Positions 1 to 13,439 of a stretch of DNA of 64,000 nucleotides are shown one piece after another; positions within the stretch are counted from its first letter, which is position 1, and each line of letters starts with the position of its first letter. Origin of the DNA: Liquidambar formosana. Lineage: Eukaryota; Streptophyta; Magnoliopsida; Saxifragales; Altingiaceae. A model generated the notes under the pieces. It worked only from the letters and a program-made list of their open reading frames with translations. It was not told where the DNA came from and did no database searches. Both the position numbers and the translations under genes were made by a program. Where the stretch lies: assembly GCA_039720395.1 (NCBI GenBank), contig CM077828.1, positions 23,354,717 to 23,418,716 on the forward strand, read 5' to 3'.

Positions 1-446
1 TTTATTTGGTTCTTGCAAATCCGATAGTTGAAAACTGATCATGATGTAAAAAAATTGTATCCTCTTAAATTAACTTACAAATTTTATTATTATGTCACTT
101 TTTTCAGATGCCTATTACATTAAAAAAAACATACGGCCTCCTCCTCTTTGATATGGTGAATCGGTTGGCCCTTCCCGCATTTCCATTGCTATAAATTCTC
201 TAGGCTGGGCAGCTAACCATAATCTGACTTTTTAGGCCAAACAAACAAACCCAATAATTTATTCCGTACATTTCGATAATTATTTATTTATTTTTGTTAT
301 TGTGCTACTACATTATTTTACAATAACCTGAATTTGCAAAGGAAAAAAGTTTGTAAAATCTTATTCAAAGTTTCCAAATTGCTCTAAATATTTATGGGTT
401 AATTCTCATAATTTATCCAGCTTCATAAACTCATAAATATATTTTA
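1..446. other. AT-rich spacer, no gene seen
   Basis: AT-rich sequence with no ORF of note and no recognisable transposon ends. It leads up to the MITE that starts at 447. Confidence 0.5.
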
Positions 447-806
447 GGGTAATTGTAGGAAACCCCCTTGAAGTATGGGGGTCAGTAGATAATCCCTTAT
501 ATTTTAATTTTGTCAATGTGTCTCCTAGTTTAGTTGAAAAATAAAACAAATCGTCGATGGCCACCTAATTGGCCATGACGCCAGTGAGGGTTTTAGTTTA
601 TTTTGGACAACACGGGTCCGTTAATGGTATCACGTGTGTAGTCATGTGACTAATTTAATTTTCGTCAAATTTCATCAACAACGAGTGATAGTGGGGCACA
701 TTGACAAAAATTAAAACATAAGAGAAACAGATTGACAAAATTAAAATATAAAGGAGATTATCTGTTGACCGCCTCATACTTCAGAGGGCTTATCTGTAAT
801 TTACCC
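447..806. mobile_element. Mutator-type MITE (360 bp)
   Basis: The two ends are long imperfect inverted repeats of about 85 bp. The left end opens GGGTAATTGTAGG and the right end closes with the complement of GGGTAAATTACAG. Both arms then carry matching stretches for 'gaagtatg' and 'ttatattttaattttgtcaat'-like sequence. The element is flanked by a perfect 9-bp direct repeat, TATATTTTA, at 438-446 and 807-815. A 9-bp target duplication is the hallmark of Mutator superfamily elements. No transposase is encoded, so it is non-autonomous. It lies about 1.5 kb upstream of the SCAPER start codon. Confidence 0.85.
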
Positions 807-2274
807 TATATTTTAAAATAAGCCAAACTGCTGAAACTCAATTTGGGAGTGACTCAAAAAAAAAAGGGGGTTAAAACTCCAATAGCTTGTAAAAACTTAC
901 TTTTGACCTTTTTAATTTTTTTAAACCAAATCCATAAAATAATCAAATTACTTAAGTTCAATTTGAGAATAGCTTGTTAAAAGATTTGCGGGTTTATGGA
1001 TTGGATTCAATCAACGTCATGCTCTGTGTTTGAATTCATTTGGAATTAAACAAGCCATGTTTAAATTTATTTTAAGCACATTAAATTATCAAAGTAAACA
1101 TGAACAATTTATTTCTAGAACCGACTTAACTCATTTATAACTCTACCTCAACTTTTAATCCGATCTAAATATGGATTCACATCAGGATGATGATCAGATA
1201 AGCACGTGCTGATATAACTTATATCAATATTTACATTGGGAGTTATACCTTGAGCATTAATAAGATATAAGTGACATTGGACCAATACAAGGGATACAAC
1301 CCCTAATACATAGTGCTTATATAACTTATATCAACACATGTTGATAAAAACATAACCATTCACATCAAAGCAATCCGATTATAAAGTCTAGATTTGGTGT
1401 TGTCGTGTTTGCAAAATATCAACCCTTAGATGTGCATAGAACAGCACAACATCAAATGTAGAGACCCTCGGTATGGACTCTGCAATGTAGAAAAACTTCT
1501 ATATAACTATGATATGCTTAGGTGATATTACAAGCCAATGAATCCAAGTAAAATGATATTATCAATGTATGTTTTGATCTCATAATTCTACTTTATTTTA
1601 CCCTTATTGGCTTGTTACAATATTTAACCAGTGTCACAGTTACATGATAGACTCACTCCTCGCAACGAGCATGACATGTCGCATAAAGGGACATGTTCGT
1701 CATAAACACAAACCAGGGAGAAATCAGTAAAACGGCACTATCAGGCCATCTTCTTCATTCTCACCGATATAATTCTCAACTCTTTTGACCCTCTCTCTCT
1801 TCCCATTCTCTCTATTACGCCCTCTGTCTACCATAACCCACAATACGAAAACCCTAGAAAAGCCTTTTCCTCTTCGAAACTGTCATACCCACTTCATCCA
1901 TCTCCCACATTTTGTAGGTAGTGTGTGTATATATTTATGTATATGTGTAATGTGTGAGCTGTAATTTCCCGTCAATTGTGGAACCATTTCGTTGAATTTC
2001 GAGTTCCGACCTTTTCCCCTGATTTTCCCATTTCCCAAATGATCCGACAATATTTAATTCTACGGATTACCCAATTCAATTCCATTCTTTGTTACAGTGC
2101 ATGATATGGAAAACTTGCATTACTGCCTAAATTAAACGACTTTTTATACTTTTTCTTTTGAAAATTCAGTTTTTTTTTTTTTGGTTATTTATTTTTATTG
2201 GAGATTTGACACTTTTATTTTATGTAAATTGGATTAATTATGGAAGACAAAATCTGGGTTTTGATTGAATTGTG
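807..2274. other. Spacer and probable promoter/5' UTR of the SCAPER gene
   Basis: Non-coding. At about 1203-1345 two copies of a palindromic GATATAACTTATATC-like motif lie in an arrangement that may be another small MITE (see findings). From about 1780 the sequence becomes CT-rich (ccctctctctcttccc), typical of plant core promoters and 5' UTRs. A 5' UTR intron between about 1917 and 2270 is possible but not demonstrable. The start codon that follows is at 2275. Confidence 0.35.
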
Positions 2275-3583
2275 ATGGAGAACAGTGAGGAAGCAGTGGA
2301 TGATCAGAGCTCGGGATGGTTCGAAGTGAAAAAGGTGTTCTTGTTTTGTGCATTTCTTTGATACCCATATTCGCAATTCTCATAATCTGTTACTTATTTT
2401 ATTGTTTATGTTAATGCTCAGTTTGGTTGCCAGGAAAATGAATGAAAATAAGAGAAATTTTTTTCTTTTTGGTCTTCTGGGGTTTTTGGTTTTTAATTTT
2501 TGATGGGGAAAACTCAACTTGACTGGTCTATCTAGTTTTATAAGGCTTAGTTCAGTGGATTTTATTTTTTTGGATTCTAAATAATCCACAACTTAAGATT
2601 AAAAGTGGACTAGAAATTTCAGAATCTATTGGGATGACTCTAATATTTGGTGGTTTATTGGGTATAGACTAGCTTGAATGAGGCATTTGAGTGAAATGAG
2701 ATGTCAAATTTAAGGAATTTTGGTGTTTATGTATGACAAAGACGGGGTTTTTTCCTTGGTGTCAATCTGGGAAGCTTGGGTTTAGTTGTGATATGGCTTA
2801 AATTTGTTCAATGTTAAGAAATATGTATTGCATAATCATTTGAAGAGGGAGGAAAACTCTGACCATAACATACCTCCTTGCACCTGAAAAATTGTATGAT
2901 TTGTTTTTTGGAAACTCGAGGTTTAAGCTTACTTGTTTGGATGAAGTTCTTTACAATGAAGAGTTAGCAGCATAAGTATGCACCGTTAGATCTGTAATGT
3001 ATACTCCCATATTCCTTAAAGTGGTTGCTGCATATGTGCCATCCTTTGTTTTAGTGATAGTGAAACAGAATATCCTGCCACATGCTAAATAACATGATGG
3101 CACAATCTTTCTACTTTTTATCACCCACATCCTTCTCATTGAAATTTGTTCTATAATCCTCTAGTTCCCACTTTCTTCCACCATCTTTGTGGTCCCTAAT
3201 GTGTCAGTTTCACTGGGAAAAAATAATTAATATGGGGTTGAAATTTCACCCATCTGATTTAGCTCACTTCAATAATGGAAGCTACTGAAGCCCAGACCCT
3301 AGTGCTTAAGGTTTACAAATCAGCATTTGACTTTTGCCCAGCTTGTGAATGTTCCAAGGTAGTGATTACAACAGTGTTTCAGGGAGGGCTTCAAAATCTG
3401 AAGTGTGCCTGAGATTGATTAAAGGAAGGAAAAATATTAGGTATGAATAACGTTGGCTCACTTAGGTAGCAGTGTTTTCATCATCACCTAGTTAATGGTA
3501 TAGGCTGACAAGCACTGCAGGAGTACATGTTTTATCTGTTCTTCTTTTTCATCAAATCATATATGAGTAATATGACTGCCTGA

Positions 3584-3620
<37 letters not shown>

Positions 3621-6600
3621 CATTTGATTTCTCTTGTATGCTGTGCATGTGCTGGCTCATGTTGTGCATGCCTCGGGAAAAAAACTGTTTTTGGTCCTGG
3701 GAATATGTGATGATCTACTTGACTTCATATTTGATGTCATTTGTTATGCTCTTGTTTCTCCATTTACCCTTCCATTTACTTTGAAATGTGTTGTGTTCGG
3801 TATTTTTCCTTTAAAAAATAAAGTATATTAGGTTTAGATTTTTGTGATTATTTCATTTGTAGCTAATAACTTTTCTTGTTATTATAGTGACCTTATATTG
3901 GATCTGTTTAGAATTGATCTATTTATTTAGTGGCATGCACTCAAATCTTTTGTTTTGTTTTTTTTTTTTGTCTATTCTTTTCCAGAAGCATAGAAATAGC
4001 TCAAAGTTTTTTCTACAAGGTTGGGTTGGGGGATTTTCAGGAACACATGCTTCTAAATTTCTGCATAGTCAGCCATCATTGAATGGAAAAAGTGGAAATT
4101 TACATGTATGTCATGGATCCAATCTTCAAAAAACAGGGGGTGATTTTGCCCTACATGGCCAGGGTAGTGTTTCAGAGACTACTTCTGTGTCAGACAAAGA
4201 TGAAAAAGGTGTGTGTTACCATGATAAATGTGTTGTTAATCAAGATAACGAAAGCTCCAAGTCACCTCCATTGAGTGCTGTTGTTACAAATGCTGTTGTT
4301 ACAAATTCTATTAGTAGAGCTGGAGACATTCAAGAAGTCACTCAAAAGGATAAACCTGTTATGGTTCATAAAATCAAGTGGGGTGATCTGGAGGATGATG
4401 CTTTGGCCCTGCATCGTGAAAACACTGTTGGAGCTGAAATTAAGTTTGGTGATATTGGCAATGATAACTTGATGGTCTGCAGATCGCTTGAGAATGCTAA
4501 TGATTTGGTCTCATGTAATTCTTCCTGTAATGAAGCCCTAGGGAACAAATTTGTGGAAACATCTGGAGATCCGGATATTGTTCCTAATCAGATTCTTCCA
4601 TTGTCTTCCAGGGACAAATCTTCTAAAGAGAACTGTAAAGAAGTGAGTGAAATATCTTCAAAAGATGTGGAAGTACCAATTGCGGGTGACCGAATGGTTG
4701 ATCCTGGTGATGATGTTTTAAATTGCAAGGAAACACACCATGAACACATCAAGCTGATTAACGATGACCCTTTGACTATTAATTGTCCATCTGGTCAAGA
4801 GGTTGGGATGATGATGAAACTTGAAGCACCTGATGTTATAACTGAGGTGGCTGATTCAGAACTTTCTAAAGGACCAAAAAGAAATGGGAATTCTAGCGCA
4901 ATGGTGATCTCCCAAGATTCTGAGTTACTTCCTGAAAAGGTTGGTCATGAAACTCGAAGAGAATCAACCATGACAGCCTCTGTTGGGGAGTGTGGGGCTC
5001 CACCAGATAATACAATGAATGATGATGTGTCTAAATCCCAGATTATGAATGTCCTTGGAGGGGGTGATGCAGGTGAAAGTAAAGAAAGATTTAGGCAACG
5101 GCTTTGGTGCTTTCTATTTGAGAATCTTAATAGGGCTGTAGATGAACTTTATCTTCTTTGCGAACTAGAATGTGATTCGGAGCAGATGAAAGAGGCTATT
5201 CTTGTTCTTGAAGAGGCTGCATCTGATTTTAAGGAACTAAATACTAGAGTGGAGGAATTTGAGAATGTGAAGAAGTCCTCTCCTCAATTATTAGATGGGG
5301 TGCCAGTGACCATGAAGACTGATCACCGCAGACCACATGCTCTCTCATGGGAGGTAAGCTTTCTAACCTCTTTTCATTACCTATGGGATGAATGGGCTTC
5401 CACTGCTTGAAATTTGATAAATTGTAGTGAACTCATACTGTGAAAACAGCACAGGCATAATGTACGCAGACATGTGGATCCAACACTTCATATATGGGGC
5501 ACCTTTTAGTGTGTGTGTATGTGTTTTTTTTTGTTTTGTTTTGTTCTGGTTTTTTTCTTTCAGGGTGCTGCTAGTTCATTTTGTTTCTCAGGTCTCTGCT
5601 GTGAATTTTCTAGATGAAATGAAAAAAATTAATGAGGTTTTTATAATATATCAAATATCAAAATTTTTAAGATTAAACTGGCCCTTTTTGCATGTTTTTT
5701 TCATGGAGAAAAGAAAAAATCTTGTGAGATGATAGTGTTTTGTACTTTATTAGAATTCCTGAGATGTATCAACAGTAAAGATGATTTTAAAAATTTTATA
5801 GGAACAAAATATGTTGATTTTAAAAAGTTTAATCCAGTGTTTGATCCCAGCTATCTGGGTTTTGAGAGTGGCAGTTAATGAATATAATTATCTGATTGTC
5901 TGCTTTGTCAATTCTTAAATGATATATTTGTGGCATAAAAATTGCACACACACACAAAAAAAAAAAGAAAAAAAAAATCAATCTGACAGCTAACTATTCA
6001 AAATTATTTTTACATTAAAAATATATATATATATATATTTCAATCTGACGGCCAAGTATGCAAAAATATTTTTAATAAGGTACAAACTAAACATTGGCAT
6101 GTTATTGGTCAAAGTTGATATGGGATAGTATTCAAGCATGACAGAAAGATTTTCCATGTATCTATATATATATATATATATTATATGGAGTAAATTTATC
6201 AGATTCTTCTGTCGAGTATTACACATGTATCTTCATTGCGTCTAGCTCCCTAATGTAATAAATAGTAGTCACTTATGCTGAGTGCAGGTTCGGAGAATGA
6301 CAACATCACCTCACAGAGCAGAAATACTATCTTCATCTCTCGAGGCTTTTAAAAAAATTCAACAAGAAAGAGCTAGCATGCATCAAGCTAATAATGTGGG
6401 AACTTTGGGGCCTGAGTGTCCTAAACACCATCATTTGTCGGGGGATATTCTGAAGAAGTTAGCTGGGGGAAATGATGTGACACAGAATGCTAAAGATTTA
6501 GTGATGAAGCCAAGAAAGCAGAGTGGAGGTTCAGATCTCACTCAGGGGAACTTAAGTGGAGAAAGGCGGAATGTTGAATCAGGCAGGTCCAGCAAAGTAA

Positions 6601-9600
6601 ACTTTGTACAAAATGCACGTGTTGCTCTACATAACTCATCCACTTCTGATCCCAATTCATCTAGGTTATCTCTCAAGGACAATTCTGCTTCTGTTGCTGG
6701 AAAGAGCAAGAGAGAACAACTTGGATTTACATCTGAAATGGAGAAGCTGATTCCTAAGAAAGATAAAATGTTGACAGAAAGTACTGCTGAGAAAAATCCC
6801 AAATCCATGGATCATCTGAAGAGGCAAATTCCTCTCTTGGAGAAAGATAAGGAGAAGAGAAATGCAACTTCATGGAAATCCATGGATGCTTGGAAGGAGA
6901 AGAGGAACTGGGAGGACATACTTGCATCTCCATTCCGTGTTTCTTCTCGTGTTTCACATTCGCCGGGAATGAGCAGGAAAAGTGCTGAGCGCGCACGTAT
7001 TTTGCATGATAAACTAATGTCTCCCGAGAAGAAGAAGAAGACCGCTGTGGATCTGAAAAAGGAAGCGGAAGAAAAGCATGCGCGGGCTATGAGGATCAGA
7101 AGTGAGTTAGAGAATGAGAGAGTTCAAAAGCTTCAGCGTACCTCAGAAAAGTTAAATCGTGTTAATGAATGGCAGACTGTTCGCAGCACGAAGTTGCGAG
7201 AGGGAATGTATGCTCGCCACCAACGTAGTGTATCTCGGCATGAAGCTTTCCTAGCTCAAGTTGTGAGAAGAGCTGGTGATGAAAGCAGTAAAGTTAATGA
7301 GGTTCGTTTCATTACTTCCTAAATGAAGAGAATAAAAAGCTAATTCTGCGTCAGAAACTTCATGATTCAGAGTTGAGGAGAGCTGAAAAACTCCAAGTGA
7401 TAAAATCTAAACAAAAAGAGGATATGGCGAGAGAGGAAGCTGTTTTGGAACGCAGGAAACTCATTGAAGCTGAAAAGTTGCAACGTCTTGCTGAGATACA
7501 GCGGAAAAAGGAAGAGGCTCAAGTGAGAAGGGAAGAGGAACGCAAAGCGTCAAGTGCAGCACGTGAAGCAAAGGCCATAGAACAGCTTCGGAGGAAGGAG
7601 GTAAGGGCCAAAGCCCAGCAAGAGGAAGCTGAACTTCTAGCCTTGAAATTAGCTGAAAGACTTAGGGAAAGTGAACAACGTCGTAAGTTTTACTTGGAGC
7701 AAATAAGGGAGAGAGCTTCTATGGATTTCAGGGATCAATCTTCACCTTTACTGCGCCGTTCTTTGAACAAGGAGAGCCAGGGTAGATCTACCCCAACCAA
7801 CAATGGGGAAGATTATCAAGCAAACAACATCTCAGGTTCAGGAGGTTCAACTCTTGCAACTGACAATGTTTCATTGCAACCTTCTCTGAAACGAAGGATT
7901 AAAAGAATTCGGCAACGGCTTATGGCTCTGAAACATGAATTTCCTGAGACTCCAGTTGTTAATGAAAATGCTGGCATAGGATATAGGACGGCTGTGGGAA
8001 CTGCTAGGGCAAAAATTGGGAGGTGGCTTCAAGAACTTCAAAGACTTCGGCAAGCAAGAAAAGAAGGGGCTGCAAATATAGGACTAATAACTGCTGAAAT
8101 GATAAAGGTACTTATTTTGGACCCTTAGTTTTAGGATCAGATTATAAAGAATTAACCGTATGATTCTGGTGCAATTTTGTGGTTACATTAGCTCGTAAAG
8201 CTTAAATTTTGGTTATGGTAGAAAGTTAAAAATTTCATTTTCATTTTATCTAGTATACGTATTATTTGATTGACCATATTGTAGCCATGCTATTTATGGC
8301 CTCTTCAGTGAATCTGTTGGGATGAAATTCAGAGCTTCAATTTCTTGAACTCAGAATATATCTATCTACAAGGCCTCTGGTTCGTACATTATTCTCTTTG
8401 TTAACTCTTTTGCTAGATCTACAATTCTACTCAGATGGCATTTTATTAATCTATGACTTTTTTCACTATTGAGGGAAAATTTGAGAACGGTGTTTAACTT
8501 TATTTAAACAGGCAACACTTGCTACCTTTATAGTTGTATACTTGTATATCATTTTATGAATATAATATGTTCTTGAATGTGAAGTTTTCATATTAATACT
8601 CCTTGCTCATTCAATGAGAAGTTGGAGAGTATTTAAGTACATTGCATTTTCTTTATTTTATTAATGTTAAAAACTTCAAACAATGTACTCTGTTGGTACA
8701 ACCTTGATTATTACTTTCTTCAATAGTGGCATTCATACCAATTTAACTGGTATAAATAAAAGGTGGATGGTCTTTGCTCTCACTTTGGTGTTCTATTTTT
8801 GGAAATTTTTTTGAAGTCCTCATTTGTTGCTTCTTATCTTGTGTAATGTGTATTAGTTTTTGGAGGGAAAGGACCCAGAGCTGCATGCTTCTCGTCAAGC
8901 TGGTCTGCTTGATTTCATTGCTTCTGCCTTGCCTGCTTCTCACACATCAAAACCTGAAGCTTGCCAGGTGACAATATACCTTTTAAGACTTCTGAGGGTG
9001 GTACTATCTGTGCCTGCAAACAGGAGTTATTTTCTAGCACAGAATCTATTGCCCCCAATCATACCTATGCTGTCAGCAGCGCTTGAGAACTATATCAAGA
9101 TTGCAGTATCTGTAAATGTCCCTGGTAGCACCAGCATGATATCAAGCAGAACAACAGTAGAAAATTTTGAGTCAATCTCTGAAGTATCGGATGGCTTCTT
9201 GTGGACTGTTACTACAATTATTGGTCATATAAGCTCTGATGAACGCCAACTTCAAATGCAGGATGGTTTGCTGGAGCTTGTGATTGCATATCAAGTTATT
9301 CACCGGCTGCGAGATCTTTTTGCTCTCTATGATAGGCCCCAGGTGGAAGGGTCACCATTTCCTTCATCTATTCTCTTAAGTATAAATCTGTTGATGGTTT
9401 TAACATCCAGACCCAGAACCATATCTTCTATTGATTGGGAATCTTTTCCAATTGAGACAGTGACAGAAAAGGAAATCCAGGAAGCTAAGCTTGCAGAGAG
9501 TCTAGATTTTGGATATTCCTCCGTTAATAATTCCTGTGGGGACTATGGACCTCCCTTATCTGTACTAAATGGTAACACAGTTTTACCTCTACCAGATGTA

Positions 9601-12344
9601 CCAGAGGATAGGCCATTAGATGAATCATGTATAATAAATAGAAATGCTGAGCCCGTATCCATGGGCAAGGATTGTGAGAAGGAGCTGACTGATAAGTCAG
9701 TTGAGTTGAATACCATTAATACTAATGTGATAGATACTACAGATGAGTCCCTGAAAAATGTTGATATTTCCAAGTCTCTTTCACCTGGCAAGGATGAGAA
9801 GAGCGTTGTGGATATTGGTATGGAACAAAAGAATGAGAACATACTGGGCTTGAAGCAACCAATAGCATTTCTTCTTTCTGCCATATCTGAAACCGGCATA
9901 GTCAGTCTTCCTTCCCTGTTGACAGCTGTGCTTTTGCAGGCAAACAACAGATTGTCTTCTGAACAGGTAACTCTGCAGCCATCTGCTAATATATTGTTAT
10001 GAAGTTAATGAGTCTAATTTTTTATTGCTGAATGTATTTAGATTTTTATAGACTTTGCTTCTTAGACTCTTTTAAACTTCTCTATGTTAGTCAACTCATC
10101 TTCCCAGTTTGTCTCATATGTGATAATGGAGTTAATTCATAAATATGGATTTTGTTGAGTCGCCACCCTAAGGAGTGCAAAGTTTCTTTTGTTCATTTTA
10201 TAGACTCCCTATAGTTTAGTTTTGGGGATCTTTTGATAGTGCTTGTATATTCCTTATGTACTTGGGTTATACTTCTTTTAATACGATCATTTACTTCATA
10301 AAAAAAATATATGGATTTTTTCTTCTGTAAAATTTTCTTTAATTTTTGTATTGTTTGTGTTTAGGATCACGCATTCTTTCCTTAGGTGAATGTCTATTGT
10401 CCTGGATTTTGTAAATATTTATGATCTGTCCAAATGTATCTTTAGTTATTTATGACCATAAGTGTACAATGTAACATTATACTTCTGTTTCAGGCATCAT
10501 ATATCCTTCCCTCAAATTTTGAAGAAGCAGCAACTGGGGTGCTGAAGGTGTTGAACAATTTGGCTCTTATGGATATTACTCTTATGCAGAAAATGCTAGT
10601 AAGTTTTATTTTACTTATCATGTTGTGTTTTTGGTTGTGGCAGCAAGCTCTTTGAATATTTAGCTTCATTTGATTGCATATATATGCACGTCTGTGATAT
10701 AGATCTCTAAGAACTTAGCACCGATTTAATACCTTGTTCTCCTGAACTGTTCACAGGCTAGGCCGGACTTGAAAATGGAATTTTTCCACTTGATGAGTTT
10801 CCTTCTTTCTCATTGCACTAGCAAGTGGAAAGTAGCTAGTGATCAGGTAATTTTAGGCATGCCACTGCATTTGAATGTGTTTTGACATAAAATAGGCACA
10901 CACACACTATTGGACCTACTTAATGCATGAGCAACAGTTACAAATAGAAGAGTTTCATCTACCGACACCACCACGCATGCATGTCTGTAGAGTAGTGTGA
11001 AACTATACATGATGGATCATTTTCACATTAGATGAAGAAAATAACTTCAAGAGAAGCATTAAACTTGAAATTAAGGTTTAACTTTCTTATTCATATTTGT
11101 AGTTAATAATATAGTTCAATTGTATTTCCACTAAACGATTACAACAAAGGCTCCATCTTTTTTGCCCTTAATAGTAGTTAAGGGAAGTTGTTGTTGCAGT
11201 TACTTTAGGAGTGCAAAGTATTTGAAAAATAATTGGGGGTTGAAAAGTGTTTTCGGGTTAAGGTTTTTTGGGGTGGGCGAGGGGGGGGGTGGGTGTTCAA
11301 ACTTCAAAGTGTAATTTCTTCTTAAATATTTTGTGTACGTTTAGGCTTTTATTCAACTTTTTCACTCCATAAAAATGTGCTCATGCATTTCTTATTATGT
11401 CATCCAAGTCAATTTATAATTTTATTGTTTTCAGTTCTTAACCACAAATAGAGGGGATAAGGATATGTTTGGGTCAAGCTGAGTAGTGCTTTTTGGCTTA
11501 TAATTGCATTATGTCGCGGCTGTAGATGAAAACTCAATACTATTACGTGGGAGCATTTCAACAGGTCTTGCTAAAATTTCGCATGCACTTTGTACAATGT
11601 GTTTCAGGTTGGTCTGCTTCTGCTTGAATCTTTATTGCTTCTTGGTTACTTTGCCTTGTTCCACTCCGGGAATCAAGCTGTTCTTCGATGGGGAAAGACC
11701 CCTACTATCCTTCATAAGGTCAGTGAACCTTTTTAACAAGACTTCGTTCATACGTGAATATATTATTGAGATGATCTAATTGTAAAGCTTGAAGAAAACA
11801 GGTGTGCGATCTGCCTTTTGTGTTCTTCAGTGACCCTGAATTGATGCCAGTATTGGCTGGCACACTAGTTGCTGCCTGCTATGGGTGTGAGCAGAACAAG
11901 GGTGTGGTTCAGCAAGAACTGAGTACAGATATGCTTCTTTCCTTGCTAAGATCTTGCAGGAATGGTTTGCCTACCCTTCGATCCAATCCAACCCTACACC
12001 ATTCCCCCACAGATGATTCTCCTGAATTTAATCAATTGGGTCCTGAATCTAAAAAGCTTCAAGTGGACACCCCTCTGAGATCAAGCCGTTACAATGCAAG
12101 AAGCACTCGGGTTTCTTTGGGAAAGGGTGGTGCTTCAGGAAACAGCACCAGAATAGGCAAGATGAGAAGCCAAAGAGATAGTAAGGCAACAAAAACTTGT
12201 GAAGAATTGGCTCTGAAACTCAACCCACAGGCTTCAGAAACTTCTACTACTTTAATGTTGCACTGTAGATTCCCTGGCAGCTTCATTGATAGAGCAGAGC
12301 AGTTCTTTTCAGCAGGGATCACCACCGTGGGTGATCAAGCATGA
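2275..12344 (+). CDS. SCAPER: Plant SCAPER homologue (S phase cyclin A-associated protein in the ER), one frameshift in exon 3
   Basis: Eight exons with GT-AG borders: 2275-2334, 3986-5353, 6288-8107, 8857-9966, 10494-10598, 10757-10846, 11608-11718 and 11802-12344. The start gives MENSEEAVDDQSSGWFEVKK. Exon 2 ends with the conserved SCAPER N-terminal domain around 5093-5270 (RLWCFLFENLNRAVDELYLL onward). Exon 3 encodes a long Arg/Lys/Glu-rich coiled coil. Exons 4-8 encode the conserved C-terminal region (LLDFIASALPASHTSKPEAC, VPANRSYFLAQNLLPPIIPML). Every exon except exon 3 has a length divisible by three, so all introns are phase 0. Exon 3 is 1820 nt, one base short. The reading frame closes at TAA 7320-7322 and resumes in another frame. 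Without that lesion the protein would be about 1735 residues. In animals SCAPER is an ER-associated cyclin A partner. The plant role is inferred from homology only. The lesion may be a sequencing or assembly error or a real null allele. Confidence 0.9.
3588..3618. repeat. (TC)n microsatellite in SCAPER intron 1
   Basis: An uninterrupted CT/TC dinucleotide run inside the first SCAPER intron. Confidence 0.8.
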
Positions 12345-12958
12345 TTCCAGCCAAGGTAGAACTCTCCTAATTCCCATTTCGAGTGATGACATCTGCTTCG
12401 AAACACATACTGGAGTGTTTTGGAATTGCAGCTAAATCTTTAAAACAGGAAGTAAACTCAATTCTCCGTTCTTAAATTCTCCGCAAGGAGTTCAGTTTGA
12501 GACCACAGCAGATTGGTTTGCAGATGCCCACCATGATCAGGAAGTATTGAATTTTTGTTTTGGGATGTGGTGACTTTTGACAAGGTGTTTGGAGAATCCA
12601 TTTTTCGATGACCATACCTAACAGAGGACTATTTCAAAGAGAGCCCTGTACAATGTAATGACGATATGGCAATATATTTTTATTAAGTCACTATGTAATA
12701 GCGGTTGGATTTTTGTGGGTTTTTTGAGGCAGGCCATAGTAGAGTTCCTATTAACAAGGTGAGTGTCCAAATAGGTATAAATTGAATTCTTTGCAATCAA
12801 TTATAACCAATTATCTCAGTGTGTGCTAGGAAAGGTAATTTAGAGCAAATGAGTCTGACAAAAGTGTCTTAACACGTGCAAGTTTTGCTTTCAAAAGTGA
12901 GGAAATTATGAAATCACTTGCCAAACAATGCAGGAGTACAAAAGCCATAAACCGCCGA
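12345..12958. other. SCAPER 3' UTR and downstream flank; start of the duplicated block
   Basis: Non-coding. Stop TGA is at 12342-12344. From about 12643 the sequence is repeated with small differences at about 44453-44740 (shared 'acaatgtaatgacgatatgg'), immediately upstream of the intact receptor kinase. So the duplicated segment begins at or just after the SCAPER 3' UTR. No canonical AATAAA was found here. Confidence 0.5.
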
Positions 12959-12959
12959 G

Positions 12960-13098
12960 GCTATATTTGTTTAATCAAAATAGAATGGACGAGAATAGAA
13001 TTTGATTCTATATTTAAAATAGTTTGGAGACTATATTTGTTTAATGAGAATGGAATGGATGAGAATAGAATTTGATTCTATATTTAAAATAGTTTGGA
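12960..13098. repeat. Tandem duplication, 69-bp unit, two copies
   Basis: 'ctatatttgtttaat' occurs at 12961 and again at 13030, each followed by nearly the same text down to 'aaaatagtttgga'. Related single copies of this block occur near 33070, 42020 and 44820. Confidence 0.8.
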
Positions 13099-13439
13099 AT
13101 GGAAAAAAATTTGAAATGACTGTCCAAATTTATTATTTGATTTCATTTTCATTTAAATTATCTCATCCAAACGGTAGAATGAATGGAATGTCCATTCCAT
13201 TCAAGCTAAGTAAACATGGCTTAAGGATAACTTAGTTTATTTCGATCCTTATACTTGAGCAAGTAAAAGTGGAAGTGAAAAGTATTCACTGCCAGTTCTT
13301 CTACATGCACTTGGCAAGCCAAAAACAAAAAAAAAAAAAAAAAGTAAAAAAAAAGAAAAAGAAAAAGAAGTCCTCGTACATACAAGAGACCAATTACCAA
13401 CTCGAGTTTTCCCTATAGTTTATGCAATCAAGTAGATGA

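Noticed and set aside
3887..5410. Separate gene starting at 3887
   Set aside because: The first 33 codons are intronic. The acceptor at 3985 and the upstream exon 2275-2334 give the conserved N-terminus.
7315..7330. Short intron or programmed frameshift explaining the SCAPER exon 3 break
   Set aside because: No GT-AG pair of plausible length fits, and no slippery heptamer with downstream structure is apparent. A single missing base is the simplest reading.
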